A DNA stretch of 64,000 nt from UBA4416 sp943362175. GTDB taxonomy: Bacteria > Bacteroidota > Bacteroidia > B-17B0 > Aurantibacillaceae. The notes beneath the pieces were generated by a model. That model saw only the letters and a program-made list of their open reading frames with translations, was not told the origin of the DNA and ran no database searches. This document shows, one piece after another, positions 34,013-42,261 of this stretch. The stretch is from the NCBI GenBank assembly GCA_943362175.1, contig CALRIU020000006.1:124001-188000 (forward strand). The letters run 5' to 3'. Both the position numbers and the translations under genes were made by a program. Every line of letters begins with the position of its first letter. Position 1 is the stretch's first letter.

Positions 34013-35074
34013 CTAACACTTACTCAACAACGTGAAGGAATAATTAATCCCCAGGTATTGATTGATGATCAGCACATGCTTGATCTGTGACGGCTTTTTG
34101 GCAGAGATGGCAAGCACTTCCGGCAGCTTTTGTTTCTCTATGAGTTTGGTCGCTGTCCATAAGGCAAAAGCCGAAGCGGTATGGTATTCTCCCGACAGGT
34201 GCTTGAAATGAGCAGCCACGGTCTCTTGTTCGATCGCCGGTAACATCTCTTTCAGGCAGGCATCGAAATTTACATCGGAGCTAAAGCCCATGAGGCACAC
34301 ATCGATCTGCGCCAGGCTAAGCCCGTGCGAATCCAGAAAAGCAGATAGCTTTTTCAGGATCACCCCGCTACCCTTAGGCTTATAAAGGGTTTGAACGCCC
34401 GCGATGGCGGCGATACTGCTTTCTGTTTTGCGTTTGCTCAGCACAAAGAACGCAGCGCCTTCACTCATCTGTATGCCCGGTGTGGTCGATTTCCAGAATG
34501 GGATAGCAGGATCGTAGGTTTTAAATTTATGCGCCCTGCGGTTGAGCTCCACAAAATTAGGCGTATGCTCTTCAATCCCACCAACCAGTACGCTTTCCTT
34601 GCCTTCCGAAAATAGCATGAGCGCATCCTGCAAGGTGCTTTCAAATGAAAAGCCTCGGTGTACATAGGTAAAGTTATAATCGTGGCATTTCATGATCAGC
34701 GCAATCTGTGAGCCAACTGTGTTATGCGTGGATTGAATGAAAGAGGTGGGCGTCAGGAACTGCTCATTATTATTGAGCATCGCCAGCAAAAAACGCTCAC
34801 TGTCCTCGAAGCAGCCGAGGCCCGTACCTGTAATGATAGCATCCACCTGCGTCACGCCTGCCTGCTGTAAGGCCAGATTGGCGCCGGCTACACCCATTTT
34901 GATGGCGCGGCCCATGCGGCGCAATAAATTAGGGGCGATAAATTCCTTATAGGAAGGTTCCTGCGCATTGTAATAATCGCCCGATGGAGCCGTCACCGGA
35001 TCAAAGAACCATTGGTTGTTGATGCTGTCCTGCGGGGAAATACAGCCTGTACCGTTTATGAATGCCTTGGCCAC
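34013..35074 (-). CDS. Ketosynthase-like protein without active-site Cys (chain-length-factor-like)
   Basis: A 353-residue thiolase-fold protein of the ketosynthase family. It keeps the family frame (FIQSTHNTVGSQIALIMKC), but where the active-site Cys stands in active enzymes (xxTACSS) it has YVHRGFSFEST, with no Cys. Such subunits pair with an active ketosynthase and set chain length. The start is GTG at 35074, overlapping the stop of the active ketosynthase gene by one base, which suggests equimolar translation. Confidence 0.85.
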   Translation of the reverse strand: MAKAFINGTGCISPQDSINNQWFFDPVTAPSGDYYNAQEPSYKEFIAPNLLRRMGRAIKMGVAGANLALQQAGVTQVDAIITGTGLGCFEDSERFLLAMLNNNEQFLTPTSFIQSTHNTVGSQIALIMKCHDYNFTYVHRGFSFESTLQDALMLFSEGKESVLVGGIEEHTPNFVELNRRAHKFKTYDPAIPFWKSTTPGIQMSEGAAFFVLSKRKTESSIAAIAGVQTLYKPKGSGVILKKLSAFLDSHGLSLAQIDVCLMGFSSDVNFDACLKEMLPAIEQETVAAHFKHLSGEYHTASAFALWTATKLIEKQKLPEVLAISAKKPSQIKHVLIINQYLGINYSFTLLSKC

Positions 35075-36273
35075 TATGCGCTTACTTTCTTAAAAATGAG
35101 GGATGAGCAATTGCCTCCGAATCCGAAGGAGTTGGAAAGCACTGTATTCACAGGTGTTTTCAGCAGGGTGGTTTCGGGAACCAGGCCGAGACCAGCGATA
35201 GGGGTGGTAAAATTCAGGTTCGGGAAGATCATATCGTTTTGAATGGACAACACGGAGATTACGGCCTCGATAGCCGCGGCGGCGGCCAGCGTATGGCCTG
35301 TAAAGGCTTTGGTAGAGCTGAATTTTGGAACCTTATCGCCGAATACCGCCCGCGTGGCCGTCCCCTCCGAAAGGTCGTTATTAGGCGTTCCGGTGCCGTG
35401 CATGTTGATGTAGTCAATATCGCCGGGCTTCAGGCCGCTCATCTGCAAGGCCTGCTCAATGGCCATTTGAGCGCCGTAGCCTTCCGGCGATGAAGCCGTC
35501 TGGTGGTAGGCATCGTTGGTGTTGGCATAGCCAACAATCTCGGCCAGCGCCTTTCCCTGTCTTTTTTTCAACGCTTCTTCTCCTTCGATCACCAGGAAAG
35601 CTGCGGCTTCTCCCAGGTTCAGGCCTTTGCGGTGCTCATCGAAAGGCTTGCTCCATTCCTTATCGAGGATCATGAGCGTATTGAAACCGTTGAAGGTGAA
35701 TTTAGAAAGGGCATCCACGCCACCAACAACCGCCCGGTCGAGCAGTCCGTTTTTGATCATCCTGCAACCCAGCATCACCGCATTGGCAGCCGAAGAGCAG
35801 GCCGTGGAAATCGTGGTCACATAATCCACATTGCCCAGGAAATCGGCAATACGCTCGGTGCTGTCGCCGCAATCATGCGTATCGAGCACGCTGAGGTGAT
35901 CGTCTTTTTCAAACAGCTCCTTGTAATACAATTCTGTTTTTCCCATACCGGCTACCGTGGTAGATGAGATCACCCCCGTGCGCAATCCGTCGGTAGTATC
36001 GATTCCCGAGTTCTGTACAGCTTCTTTGGCCGCCAACATGGCGATGTAGGAATTGCGGTTCAGGTCCGGGTTATGGTCATTCACCAGGTCGGCAAGCTGC
36101 CCGTTCGAGAGCTTGATCTCCCCGGCAAGAAACTCATCCTTGTAGCGTGTGGTCAGGTGGTTGATCTTTCCGATCCCGGTTCTGGATTGGGTCAGGGACG
36201 CAAGGGTTTCAGGCACATTGTTGCCAATGGCTGAAATCACTCCTAAACCCGTAATATAAATGCGTTGAGACAA
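35074..36273 (-). CDS. Beta-ketoacyl-ACP synthase, active type
   Basis: A 399-residue KAS II-like enzyme. The active-site Cys is in ISTACSSAANA, the first catalytic His in MHGTGTPNND and the second in FTGHTLAAAAA. It elongates an acyl chain on ACP by decarboxylative condensation. The start is TTG at 36273, five bases after the acyl carrier protein gene. Together with the following Cys-less partner it resembles a ketosynthase/chain-length-factor pair of the aryl-polyene or flexirubin type. Confidence 0.92.
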   Translation of the reverse strand: MSQRIYITGLGVISAIGNNVPETLASLTQSRTGIGKINHLTTRYKDEFLAGEIKLSNGQLADLVNDHNPDLNRNSYIAMLAAKEAVQNSGIDTTDGLRTGVISSTTVAGMGKTELYYKELFEKDDHLSVLDTHDCGDSTERIADFLGNVDYVTTISTACSSAANAVMLGCRMIKNGLLDRAVVGGVDALSKFTFNGFNTLMILDKEWSKPFDEHRKGLNLGEAAAFLVIEGEEALKKRQGKALAEIVGYANTNDAYHQTASSPEGYGAQMAIEQALQMSGLKPGDIDYINMHGTGTPNNDLSEGTATRAVFGDKVPKFSSTKAFTGHTLAAAAAIEAVISVLSIQNDMIFPNLNFTTPIAGLGLVPETTLLKTPVNTVLSNSFGFGGNCSSLIFKKVSA

Positions 36274-36278
36274 ATCGG

Positions 36279-36536
36279 TTATGATTTACCTTGAGATTTG
36301 ATATACTCTGCCATAGTCCTTACCGACTGGAAAATCGTTTTCCCGTCTTTAGGATCTTCTATTTTAATCCCGTAATGCTTCTCCAATAAAACAATCAGCT
36401 CCAGGGCATCAATGGAATCAAGTCCTAAGCCTTCACCGAACAAGGGCGAATCAGGATTGATCTCTTCAGGCTTTACTTCAGCCAGGTTCAACTGTTCTAT
36501 AATCTGTCCTTTTAATTTTTCTATTAATGCGTCCAT
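36279..36536 (-). CDS. Acyl carrier protein
   Basis: An 85-residue carrier protein. GLGLDSIDALELIVLLEKHY holds the DSI motif, whose Ser takes 4'-phosphopantetheine. The sequence is acidic and all-helical, as usual. It stands between two ketosynthase-type genes in the operon and is probably dedicated to this pathway rather than to general fatty acid synthesis. Confidence 0.95.
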   Translation of the reverse strand: MDALIEKLKGQIIEQLNLAEVKPEEINPDSPLFGEGLGLDSIDALELIVLLEKHYGIKIEDPKDGKTIFQSVRTMAEYIKSQGKS

Positions 36537-36542
36537 ACGGTT

Positions 36543-37193
36543 TTATTGGTTGTATAATTCTGTAATTGCTTGTTGATTCAGAGGTTTAAAATTACTGTTT
36601 TTATTTGTATTTTCTGATTTTTCAACCAAAAAAATAAAGGCTTCCGCGGCATCACCATCCGCCTCTACCCAGCCGCACACCGCCGCCTGTGTTTCCTCAC
36701 GGAATAAAGCTTCCAGGTAATTTAACAATAATCGGGCATCAAAGCGTTCCGATACAAAAAAAGCATTCTCGCCGGTAATCTTATATTTGATCGCCATTTC
36801 CCCGATGATGATATTGGGAAGCGTATACACAAAGACGGCAGGCGAAGGAAAATAGTTCGCCTTATCGCTGATCGAATGCTGATGCACCCGGTCGGTATCG
36901 AGGCTGGACGCCGCATTCGACAGTACAATGGCAATGTTATCCAGGGGGTATTTCGTAAGCACATCCGACTCTTTCACGGCCGCCTCCATACAAAGCATCC
37001 CCAGCTTGCAGAGGGCATCCATCTTATGGAACTTCGGATAGCTCATGCCCAGGGCCCTGTAGGCATCCGTGAGAAATTCAGGCAGGCTGCGGGAAGAGCC
37101 GGCTACTGAGCTTGCCGAAGCATCGAAGAGCAGCGCGCCATTCACCGAAAGGCGCTGGTGTTTGATCCGGGCGTATGAGGTGATGTATGTCAT
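36543..37193 (-). CDS. Truncated ketosynthase-like protein (N-terminal domain type)
   Basis: A 216-residue protein resembling only the N-terminal half of a ketosynthase. It has YITSYARIKHQRLSVNGALL, an LDNIAIVLSNAASSLDTDRV stretch, and LPNIIIGEMAIKYKITGENA, where the normal enzyme continues into the active-site Cys; here AFFVSERFDARLL has none. The C-terminal half is missing, but the frame is clean and position in the operon is conserved-looking. Members of this group occur in flexirubin-type clusters. A palindrome-like string (ACTGAGCTTGCCGAAGC, 37105-37121) occurs inside the gene. Confidence 0.8.
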   Translation of the reverse strand: MTYITSYARIKHQRLSVNGALLFDASASSVAGSSRSLPEFLTDAYRALGMSYPKFHKMDALCKLGMLCMEAAVKESDVLTKYPLDNIAIVLSNAASSLDTDRVHQHSISDKANYFPSPAVFVYTLPNIIIGEMAIKYKITGENAFFVSERFDARLLLNYLEALFREETQAAVCGWVEADGDAAEAFIFLVEKSENTNKNSNFKPLNQQAITELYNQ

Positions 37194-37253
37194 GTATTAC
37201 GTTTTTTAAACCACATCAGCATATAGGGTACATAGTTAGAGGCCGTTTTGAAT

Positions 37254-37338
37254 CATATAAGGCATAGAAGGTTATAAGTTTTTCTTCTGAGTGTGTATTT
37301 GATTAACTATTTCTTATATCGCCTTAATGTCTTATATG
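37254..37338. repeat. Imperfect inverted repeat in the 180-base gap
   Basis: A 25-base stretch at 37254-37278 (starts CATATAAGGC) is roughly complementary to 37313-37338 (ends GTCTTATATG), with about 20 of 26 positions fitting. It lies in the AT-rich gap between the truncated ketosynthase-like gene and the next upstream ketosynthase gene. It could be a repeat of the CTTATAT-type seen in many Bacteroidota spacers, or a weak terminator. Confidence 0.3.
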
Positions 37339-37373
37339 GTTTGATGATTTCGGTTCTCTATACCTTCTATGGA

Positions 37374-38519
37374 CTATGTGGATATCAATTTTCTTCTGAA
37401 CAGCGCTGCCGCATTGCAGCCTCCGAAGCCCGATGCCGTTTTGATGAAGGCCGTATATGTCTTCGGCTGGTGCGATTCGATGACGGTAACATTTCCGCTC
37501 ACGCCCTTTGTGGCGTAGCCTTCCGAGCGGATCAGCTCCTGGTGTTTCATGGCCTCGAGGGAGAGCACCGTTTCCAGAACGCCCGCAGCGCCCAGCGTGT
37601 GGCCGTAGTAGCCTTTCAGGCTGTTGAGCGGAATGGCGCTCAGCCCTGCCCGCTCAAATGCAATGGACTCCATTTCATCGTTGAAGGGCGTGGCCGTGCC
37701 ATGCGCCGAAATAAAGCCGGCATCCGCAATGCTCTGATTCTTCAGCGTATGCTGCAAGGCCCGCAACAAGCCTTCGCCTGTGCGCGAGGGGCCGGAAATA
37801 TGGTTGGCATCGTTGGCGGAGGCGCCGCTGACAATCTCTGTATGGTAAGGCCCGGCGAGCTCTTTCCGGTTGGTGATGAGGAGCGTTGCTACCGCCTCTC
37901 CCAGGTTGATACCTGTGCGGTTGGCATCGAAAGGCCTGCTCGGCTCAGAGCTCATCGCATTGAAGGATTTGAAGCCGCTGATGGTAAACTCCGACAAGAT
38001 ATCGCCTCCGCATACGATCACGTGATCGTAAGTACCTTCCCCGATGAAGCGTTTGGCCATGATGATGGCCAGCAGACCCGAAATACAGGCATTGGACACC
38101 ACCACCGGCGCATGTGCCAATTGAAAATAAGATTGCAGGTGCTTTGCCAGGGCCGGCAAATAGGCTCTTTCCGGATTAATGGACGGATAGCGCCCTTCCA
38201 GGATATCAACGCTTCCTTTGGTGGTGGAATAGATGAGCAGTGTGCGCGGATCTGCAGGATCAATGCCGCTCTGGCTCAATACATCCCGGATCGATAAGAT
38301 ACTCAGGGCTTCGAGCCGGGTGTGTACTGATGAATCGTTGAGTACGGAGCTCTGTTTTTCAAATTCCGCATCGCCGATCTTTGCCACGCAAAACGCTTCT
38401 TTGGAAAAAGGCAATACGATTTTTCTGACGCCTGTGTTACCGGCGCGAATGGCTTCGTAATTCTGCTGCGTGCTAAAGCCAAGCGGACTGATGATGTTGC
38501 TATAAGAGGCGTAGATCAT
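37374..38519 (-). CDS. Beta-ketoacyl synthase, active type
   Basis: A 381-residue ketosynthase. The active Cys is in VSNACISGLLAI, the catalytic His residues in SAHGTATPFND and YYGHTLGAAGV. It is the first gene of the ketosynthase operon (38519 down to 33202). The next gene, truncated and Cys-less, starts 180 bases downstream. It probably supplies a second condensation step or a second substrate class in the same pathway. Confidence 0.9.
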   Translation of the reverse strand: MIYASYSNIISPLGFSTQQNYEAIRAGNTGVRKIVLPFSKEAFCVAKIGDAEFEKQSSVLNDSSVHTRLEALSILSIRDVLSQSGIDPADPRTLLIYSTTKGSVDILEGRYPSINPERAYLPALAKHLQSYFQLAHAPVVVSNACISGLLAIIMAKRFIGEGTYDHVIVCGGDILSEFTISGFKSFNAMSSEPSRPFDANRTGINLGEAVATLLITNRKELAGPYHTEIVSGASANDANHISGPSRTGEGLLRALQHTLKNQSIADAGFISAHGTATPFNDEMESIAFERAGLSAIPLNSLKGYYGHTLGAAGVLETVLSLEAMKHQELIRSEGYATKGVSGNVTVIESHQPKTYTAFIKTASGFGGCNAAALFRRKLIST

Positions 38520-38528
38520 TAGCTACGA

Positions 38529-39989
38529 CTACTTTAATTCGATTTTTTTAATCATGAATGACTTTGGAGAGGACATCACGAAATAGGCAGATTCATTATA
38601 TAATATGTGATCAGAACCTGATGGGTTAAGCTCGAAATCTTCATTTGTATTAATAATCCTCATATCTATTTTACCATCTTCATTTATAACCGACTCCATC
38701 GTATTAAATTTTTTAAAATCATATTGTCTATAGGTTATTCCATCATTCAACAACTTCTGCTCCTTAGGCGTCAACTCTATTGACTTTTGATCCAAGAAAA
38801 ACACATGCAGTTTGTTTTTTGATACTAAAGATGTAGAGTAAGCATTGGTAACAGAATTATAATAAAAAGGATTAACTGTTGACAAAGTTTTACTCCAATT
38901 CAATTCACCTTCAAGAGAGATAAAGGCTGCACCAAAAAAATTATACCCATAAAAATCAGAAAAAGATTTCTCTCCCTTTTTACAAAGAGTAAGATAAAAG
39001 CCTTTAGAAGACTCGTCAATATGATCTACATAAAAATCATTTTTAAAGTTAACTGATGAGGTCATTTTTTCATAATTTCTAGAAGGGTTTTTCAGAGAAA
39101 CATATTTTGCTTTGATAGCCCCTTCAGAAACCATAGTGAGTAGAAAATCTCCATTTTTTAAATGGTGCAGATTAGTAGATACCGACTTTATTCCTGTAAG
39201 ATCAATTTCCATGGCCGTAAATTCTTCTTTTGCATTTTTTATACAACCAATAGCCATCGACCTAATAACAGAACGACCGTCTTTTCTTTCCGCCAGAGCT
39301 GCTACACAGAGAACATTGCCTTCAATATCTAGTTTGTATTGTTCACTTTTTAAACGTAACCCTTCTATTTCTAATGGAAGCTTTTTAGAAAATACTATTT
39401 TATCGTTTGTCAAATCGTAATTAATGAGTTCTGTATTCTCATATATTTCTGTATTAGAGCCTACTACCTTTTTCTTTTCGCAAAAATTCTTCAAAACGAT
39501 TAGAGCATTTTTGTAGTCTGGACTATAAGAAATATAAAAATTACCCAGTAATTCATATCCAGTTTCCAAAATACTTCCAATCTGTACTGTTTTTTCGTTA
39601 TTAAGGTTCTCGTCAAGCGTTTTTAGATACACATGATAATCACCCGAATAAATAAGTGAATAAAAAAAATAAAACCTGTTATTTCTATAAAGTGCTTCTA
39701 TTCTGCATGATCCTTTATTGTTATCAAATACTTTTCGTTCAAAATTATTCATCACAATTTCTTTGCTTTCCAACAATTCCAAGTTACTACTTTTGTATTT
39801 GTAGATGGTCAGCTTAATATTGTTTTTATGTAATTCATTAGCATAAAAAAACACGTTGCCGTTTGATTCACCCAAAAAAAACATATTATTATTCTTTAGT
39901 CGGGGAATTTCAACGCTTTTAAGATTTTGAGATAACATCAGGGATATATTACCTAATAAAAACAAAATGTAAAGAGGGATTTTTTTCAT
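38529..39989 (-). CDS. AT-rich secreted protein of unknown function
   Basis: A 486-residue exported protein with signal peptide (MKKIPLYILFLLGNISLMLSQ). The mature part is Lys/Asn-rich and made of strand-rich repeats (NVFFYANELHKNNIKLTIYK, FYYNSVTNAYSTSLVSKNKL), as in beta-propeller proteins. Base composition is clearly more A/T-rich than all neighbours, and codon use follows this (many AAA, AAT, TTA). No sorting domain is seen at the C-terminus (SSPKSFMIKKIELK). Recent acquisition from a low-GC relative is likely. Function unknown. Confidence 0.7.
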   Translation of the reverse strand: MKKIPLYILFLLGNISLMLSQNLKSVEIPRLKNNNMFFLGESNGNVFFYANELHKNNIKLTIYKYKSSNLELLESKEIVMNNFERKVFDNNKGSCRIEALYRNNRFYFFYSLIYSGDYHVYLKTLDENLNNEKTVQIGSILETGYELLGNFYISYSPDYKNALIVLKNFCEKKKVVGSNTEIYENTELINYDLTNDKIVFSKKLPLEIEGLRLKSEQYKLDIEGNVLCVAALAERKDGRSVIRSMAIGCIKNAKEEFTAMEIDLTGIKSVSTNLHHLKNGDFLLTMVSEGAIKAKYVSLKNPSRNYEKMTSSVNFKNDFYVDHIDESSKGFYLTLCKKGEKSFSDFYGYNFFGAAFISLEGELNWSKTLSTVNPFYYNSVTNAYSTSLVSKNKLHVFFLDQKSIELTPKEQKLLNDGITYRQYDFKKFNTMESVINEDGKIDMRIINTNEDFELNPSGSDHILYNESAYFVMSSPKSFMIKKIELK

Positions 39990-40046
39990 AATTATGATTT
40001 TTGTAAAAGTACTATTTTTACTTATTAAGCTTATATTATTCTAAAC

Positions 40047-40078
40047 TAAAAAACCTCCTCAATTGCCTTGAGAAGGTT
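40047..40078 (-). terminator. Intrinsic terminator of the DUF177-rpmF operon
   Basis: AACCTCCTCAA (40052-40062) pairs with TTGAGAAGGTT (40068-40078) with one mismatch and a five-base loop. On the minus strand it is followed by a T run (from the A residues at 40047-40051). It lies about 25 bases after rpmF. Confidence 0.8.
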
Positions 40079-40104
40079 CTTTTGAAAAACGTGTTTCAAA
40101 AAAA

Positions 40105-40296
40105 TTAAGCCTTAGCCGCTTTTTCCATTACTACTTTTCCTTTGTAGTAAAGTTTTCCTTCGAACCAGTGTGCACGGTGAAATAAGTGTGCTTCGCCGGT
40201 TGTGGTATCTTTTGCGATTGTCATCGTCGGTGCTTTGTATGTAGAACGACGAGAGTCTCTGCGGGATCTGGATAGTTTTCGTTTTGGATTAGGCAT
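40105..40296 (-). CDS. rpmF: Ribosomal protein bL32
   Basis: A 63-residue basic protein of the 50S subunit (MPNPKRKLSRSRRDSRRSTY, HLFHRAHWFEGKLYYKGKVV). The family start M-x-x-P-K-R is exact. No zinc-binding cysteines, so it is the C-minus form. It follows the DUF177 gene by 12 bases, the usual pairing in bacteria. Confidence 0.97.
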   Translation of the reverse strand: MPNPKRKLSRSRRDSRRSTYKAPTMTIAKDTTTGEAHLFHRAHWFEGKLYYKGKVVMEKAAKA

Positions 40297-40308
40297 GGTA
40301 TGTTAACT

Positions 40309-40842
40309 TTAATTATTATTGAACTTTATATTTTTTAATTTGTCCCACTCAGGGTTTGCTGTTGGTTCCTCTTCTATTTTATACTCTTCGAACTTAGCCA
40401 GTGTTTCCTGGTCGCACGGCAATTCGTCATACTCCAGGTTTTCATCTTCGCAGGGCACTTTCCGGTAAGGAATGGCCAGCTCGATGTATTCGTACAGGTA
40501 TTGCGAAATATCCGCTTCATCCAGCCCCTCCCTCAGCACCAGCATCTCATCGGTGCTTTCTGCCGGGTCGCCGTGCTTGATCACCAGTTTCTCCTGCCCG
40601 CTTACCGGGCAATCGTACTCTACCAAACACCTGTCGCAACTCAGACCAACCGTTCCCTCAAAGTCAAACAAAATATGCATTAAGCTGTTCTGCTTCACCA
40701 GGGTGGCATCCACCTGGATATGGGCCCTCGTTATCTCACTGTCATTGTACTGCTCAAAGAACTTCTCCGTCACCTCAAATTCAAACTCGTGCTCTCCTAT
40801 CGATAATCCGCCAAACTGTATATTGTACTGACTTTTACCCAT
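40309..40842 (-). CDS. DUF177 (YceD-like) protein
   Basis: A 177-residue acidic protein. Four cysteines in two pairs (CDRCLVEYDC and CEDENLEYDELPC) occur at the family position. Members of this family are encoded next to rpmF and are linked to 23S rRNA and large-subunit maturation. The operon has a good promoter at 40865-40897 and a terminator at 40047-40078. Confidence 0.9.
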   Translation of the reverse strand: MGKSQYNIQFGGLSIGEHEFEFEVTEKFFEQYNDSEITRAHIQVDATLVKQNSLMHILFDFEGTVGLSCDRCLVEYDCPVSGQEKLVIKHGDPAESTDEMLVLREGLDEADISQYLYEYIELAIPYRKVPCEDENLEYDELPCDQETLAKFEEYKIEEEPTANPEWDKLKNIKFNNN

Positions 40843-40864
40843 AGCTTCTCCTCAAAATGGAGGG

Positions 40865-40897
40865 CAAAGATACACTTTTTTTTAATTTATCAACAAA
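40865..40897 (-). promoter_or_regulatory. Bacteroidota promoter of the DUF177-rpmF operon
   Basis: On the minus strand: TTTGTTG (40891-40897) as the -33 element, an 18-base spacer, then TATCTTTG (40865-40872), a perfect TAnnTTTG. The ATG lies 22 bases downstream. Spacing and both elements fit the known sigma-AB-like consensus of this phylum. Confidence 0.75.
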
Positions 40898-40980
40898 TTT
40901 ATTAAAAAAACGATGGGGATATCGGTTTGAGTTTAACAGAATTACAGAGGATTTTCAGATCCTGTATCCATTTTGTTTTT

Positions 40981-41086
40981 GGGCGACCCCTTCGGGCCGG
41001 GCTGCTTCCGGCTCCGCTTCGCTACGGTTCTTTACCGCGCAGGAACAGGCGCGGTAAAGGAACTCAACCATCCGCATCCCTGTCGC
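40981..41086. repeat. Structured dispersed repeat, copy 3, with 10-bp hairpin
   Basis: It starts GGGCGACCCCTTCGGGCC, has CCGCTTCGCT, then a hairpin TTTACCGCGC (41031-41040) with GCGCGGTAAA (41049-41058), then AACTCAACCATCC and CATCCCTGTCGC. Blocks and order match the minus strand of 28939-29040, while the hairpin sequence differs. Most of the 303-base gap 40843-41145 is this element plus the promoter. At 41125-41143 lies CACTGAGCTTGCCGAAGCG, related to the mini-palindrome at 8369 and 62.6 kb. Confidence 0.65.
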
Positions 41087-41145
41087 AGACCTGGTTCTTG
41101 CCAGGTAGCTGAGGGGAAAATTTACACTGAGCTTGCCGAAGCGAG

Positions 41146-41760
41146 CTATTCGTTTGTTCTGATAAGGCATTTGGGCACATACCAGCTTTCGCGGTACAAC
41201 GCTGTATTCAAAGGTCTACCACTGCAATCCACGTATTCCGAACGGGCATTCCGCTTCAGGTACCAGGCTTCTCCGTCCTTAATGGCTTTCAGGACGGTGT
41301 CTTTCAGGGCCGCATCGCTCACGACCTTGTTGTCCCTGCCCAACATAAAACCCAGCTCATTGTTCCGGAGATCCATTTCCGAGGCCAGGCTGTCGGGGCG
41401 CTCGCCTTCTTCCCGCTGTCCTTTCCGGAACTGCCTTTCATTGCCTTTTTCATGCGCCATTCCCAGCTTCCGGAGTTTGCGTGGCTTAATATCCCGGGCC
41501 AGAAAGGCCATGGTGTATACATGCCGGAAGGCATCGAGCTTTCCGCCGCTGTTGTAGGCATCGGGTATCGCCTCCTTCTTCATGTCATTATAAACGGCCA
41601 GGGCTTTGGGTAATTGCTGTTTTATTTTCAGGGCAGCAACCGGATGGAAACAGGCCCAGCGAAATTCGTAGCGGCTCAGGTGCTGTTGGGCGAAACACGT
41701 ATTCTTACTTAGTATCGCTACAAGCATGACTATCAGCTGATATCCGGGTTTTAACAACAT
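41146..41760 (-). CDS. Secreted DUF6973-like protein
   Basis: A 204-residue protein with a signal peptide (residues 1-24, LIVMLVAILSKNTCFAQ). The core has GGKLDAFRHVYTMAFLARDI followed by KLGMAHEKGNE and MDLRNNELGFMLG. The pattern DAFRHxxx...HExGN...MDLxNN is the conserved helical core of the DUF6973 group, whose function is unknown; the His and Asp residues suggest metal binding. The TAG stop falls at the edge of a dispersed repeat (41125-41146), so the C-terminus may have been shaped by repeat insertion. Confidence 0.75.
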   Translation of the reverse strand: MLLKPGYQLIVMLVAILSKNTCFAQQHLSRYEFRWACFHPVAALKIKQQLPKALAVYNDMKKEAIPDAYNSGGKLDAFRHVYTMAFLARDIKPRKLRKLGMAHEKGNERQFRKGQREEGERPDSLASEMDLRNNELGFMLGRDNKVVSDAALKDTVLKAIKDGEAWYLKRNARSEYVDCSGRPLNTALYRESWYVPKCLIRTNE

Positions 41761-41825
41761 TCTGTTAGAAAAGGCTTTTCTGGCATGCTAATTTAATCTA
41801 TTCGTTTTTATTATCTTTGAAAGGA

Positions 41826-42098
41826 ATGGACTTTAAAAACGACATAGCAAGAAAATTTTTCACGAAGCAGGATATTGGGGGCAGCGAAAGCATTAACGAT
41901 CTGCGTGACAAGGAGTTCAGCGGAAAACCCCTTTCGGCCGAGGAAAAATTTGCCCTGGCTAATTTTGACACTTACAGGCTCAAAATCCTCAATGCCCAGA
42001 CAGATGAGGAGACTTTTCATCAGCACTACCGCCAATTACAGGTGATCTCCAACCTGGGCGACTGGCGCGAATTCCTAAAAGACGACTATTCCAGGTAA
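41826..42098 (+). CDS. Small soluble protein of unknown function
   Basis: A 90-residue charged protein (MDFKNDIARKFFTKQDIGGS, LANFDTYRLKILNAQTDEET, FHQHYRQLQVISNLGDWREF). It is predicted to be helical, without signal peptide. I chose ATG 41826; a TTG nine bases earlier is also in frame. A terminator follows at 42171-42201, so it is a single-gene unit. No family recognised. Confidence 0.65.
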   Translation: MDFKNDIARKFFTKQDIGGSESINDLRDKEFSGKPLSAEEKFALANFDTYRLKILNAQTDEETFHQHYRQLQVISNLGDWREFLKDDYSR

Positions 42099-42170
42099 GC
42101 CTTTGGCTTAAAATCACCTGCTCTTTATCCGACCACGTAGGAATACGGTATTAATTACCAACATTTTCTC

Positions 42171-42201
42171 AAAAAGTGCTTCCAGATCGAAGCGCTTTTT
42201 T
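42171..42201 (+). terminator. Intrinsic terminator after the 41826 gene
   Basis: AAAAAGTGCTTC (42171-42182) pairs with GAAGCGCTTTTT (42189-42200) with one G-T wobble around a six-base loop; the T run ends the stem. The promoter of fbp begins right at its edge. Confidence 0.8.
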
Positions 42202-42208
42202 ACTTTTG
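42201..42208 (+). promoter_or_regulatory. Candidate -7 promoter element of fbp
   Basis: TACTTTTG is a perfect TAnnTTTG, 53 bases before the fbp ATG. It directly abuts the terminator of the upstream gene, so the -33 region would lie inside the terminator hairpin. This could make the two compete, but that is inference. Confidence 0.5.
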
Positions 42209-42261
42209 TAAAGTGTTTGACTACTAATCATTTATTCTTTATTTCATAACCAAAACCTCAC

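Noticed and set aside
37293..38297. 334-codon plus-strand frame
   Set aside because: It lies entirely opposite the ketosynthase gene at 37374-38519, whose active-site motifs are certain. The predicted product is Arg/Cys/His-rich, like an antisense shadow.
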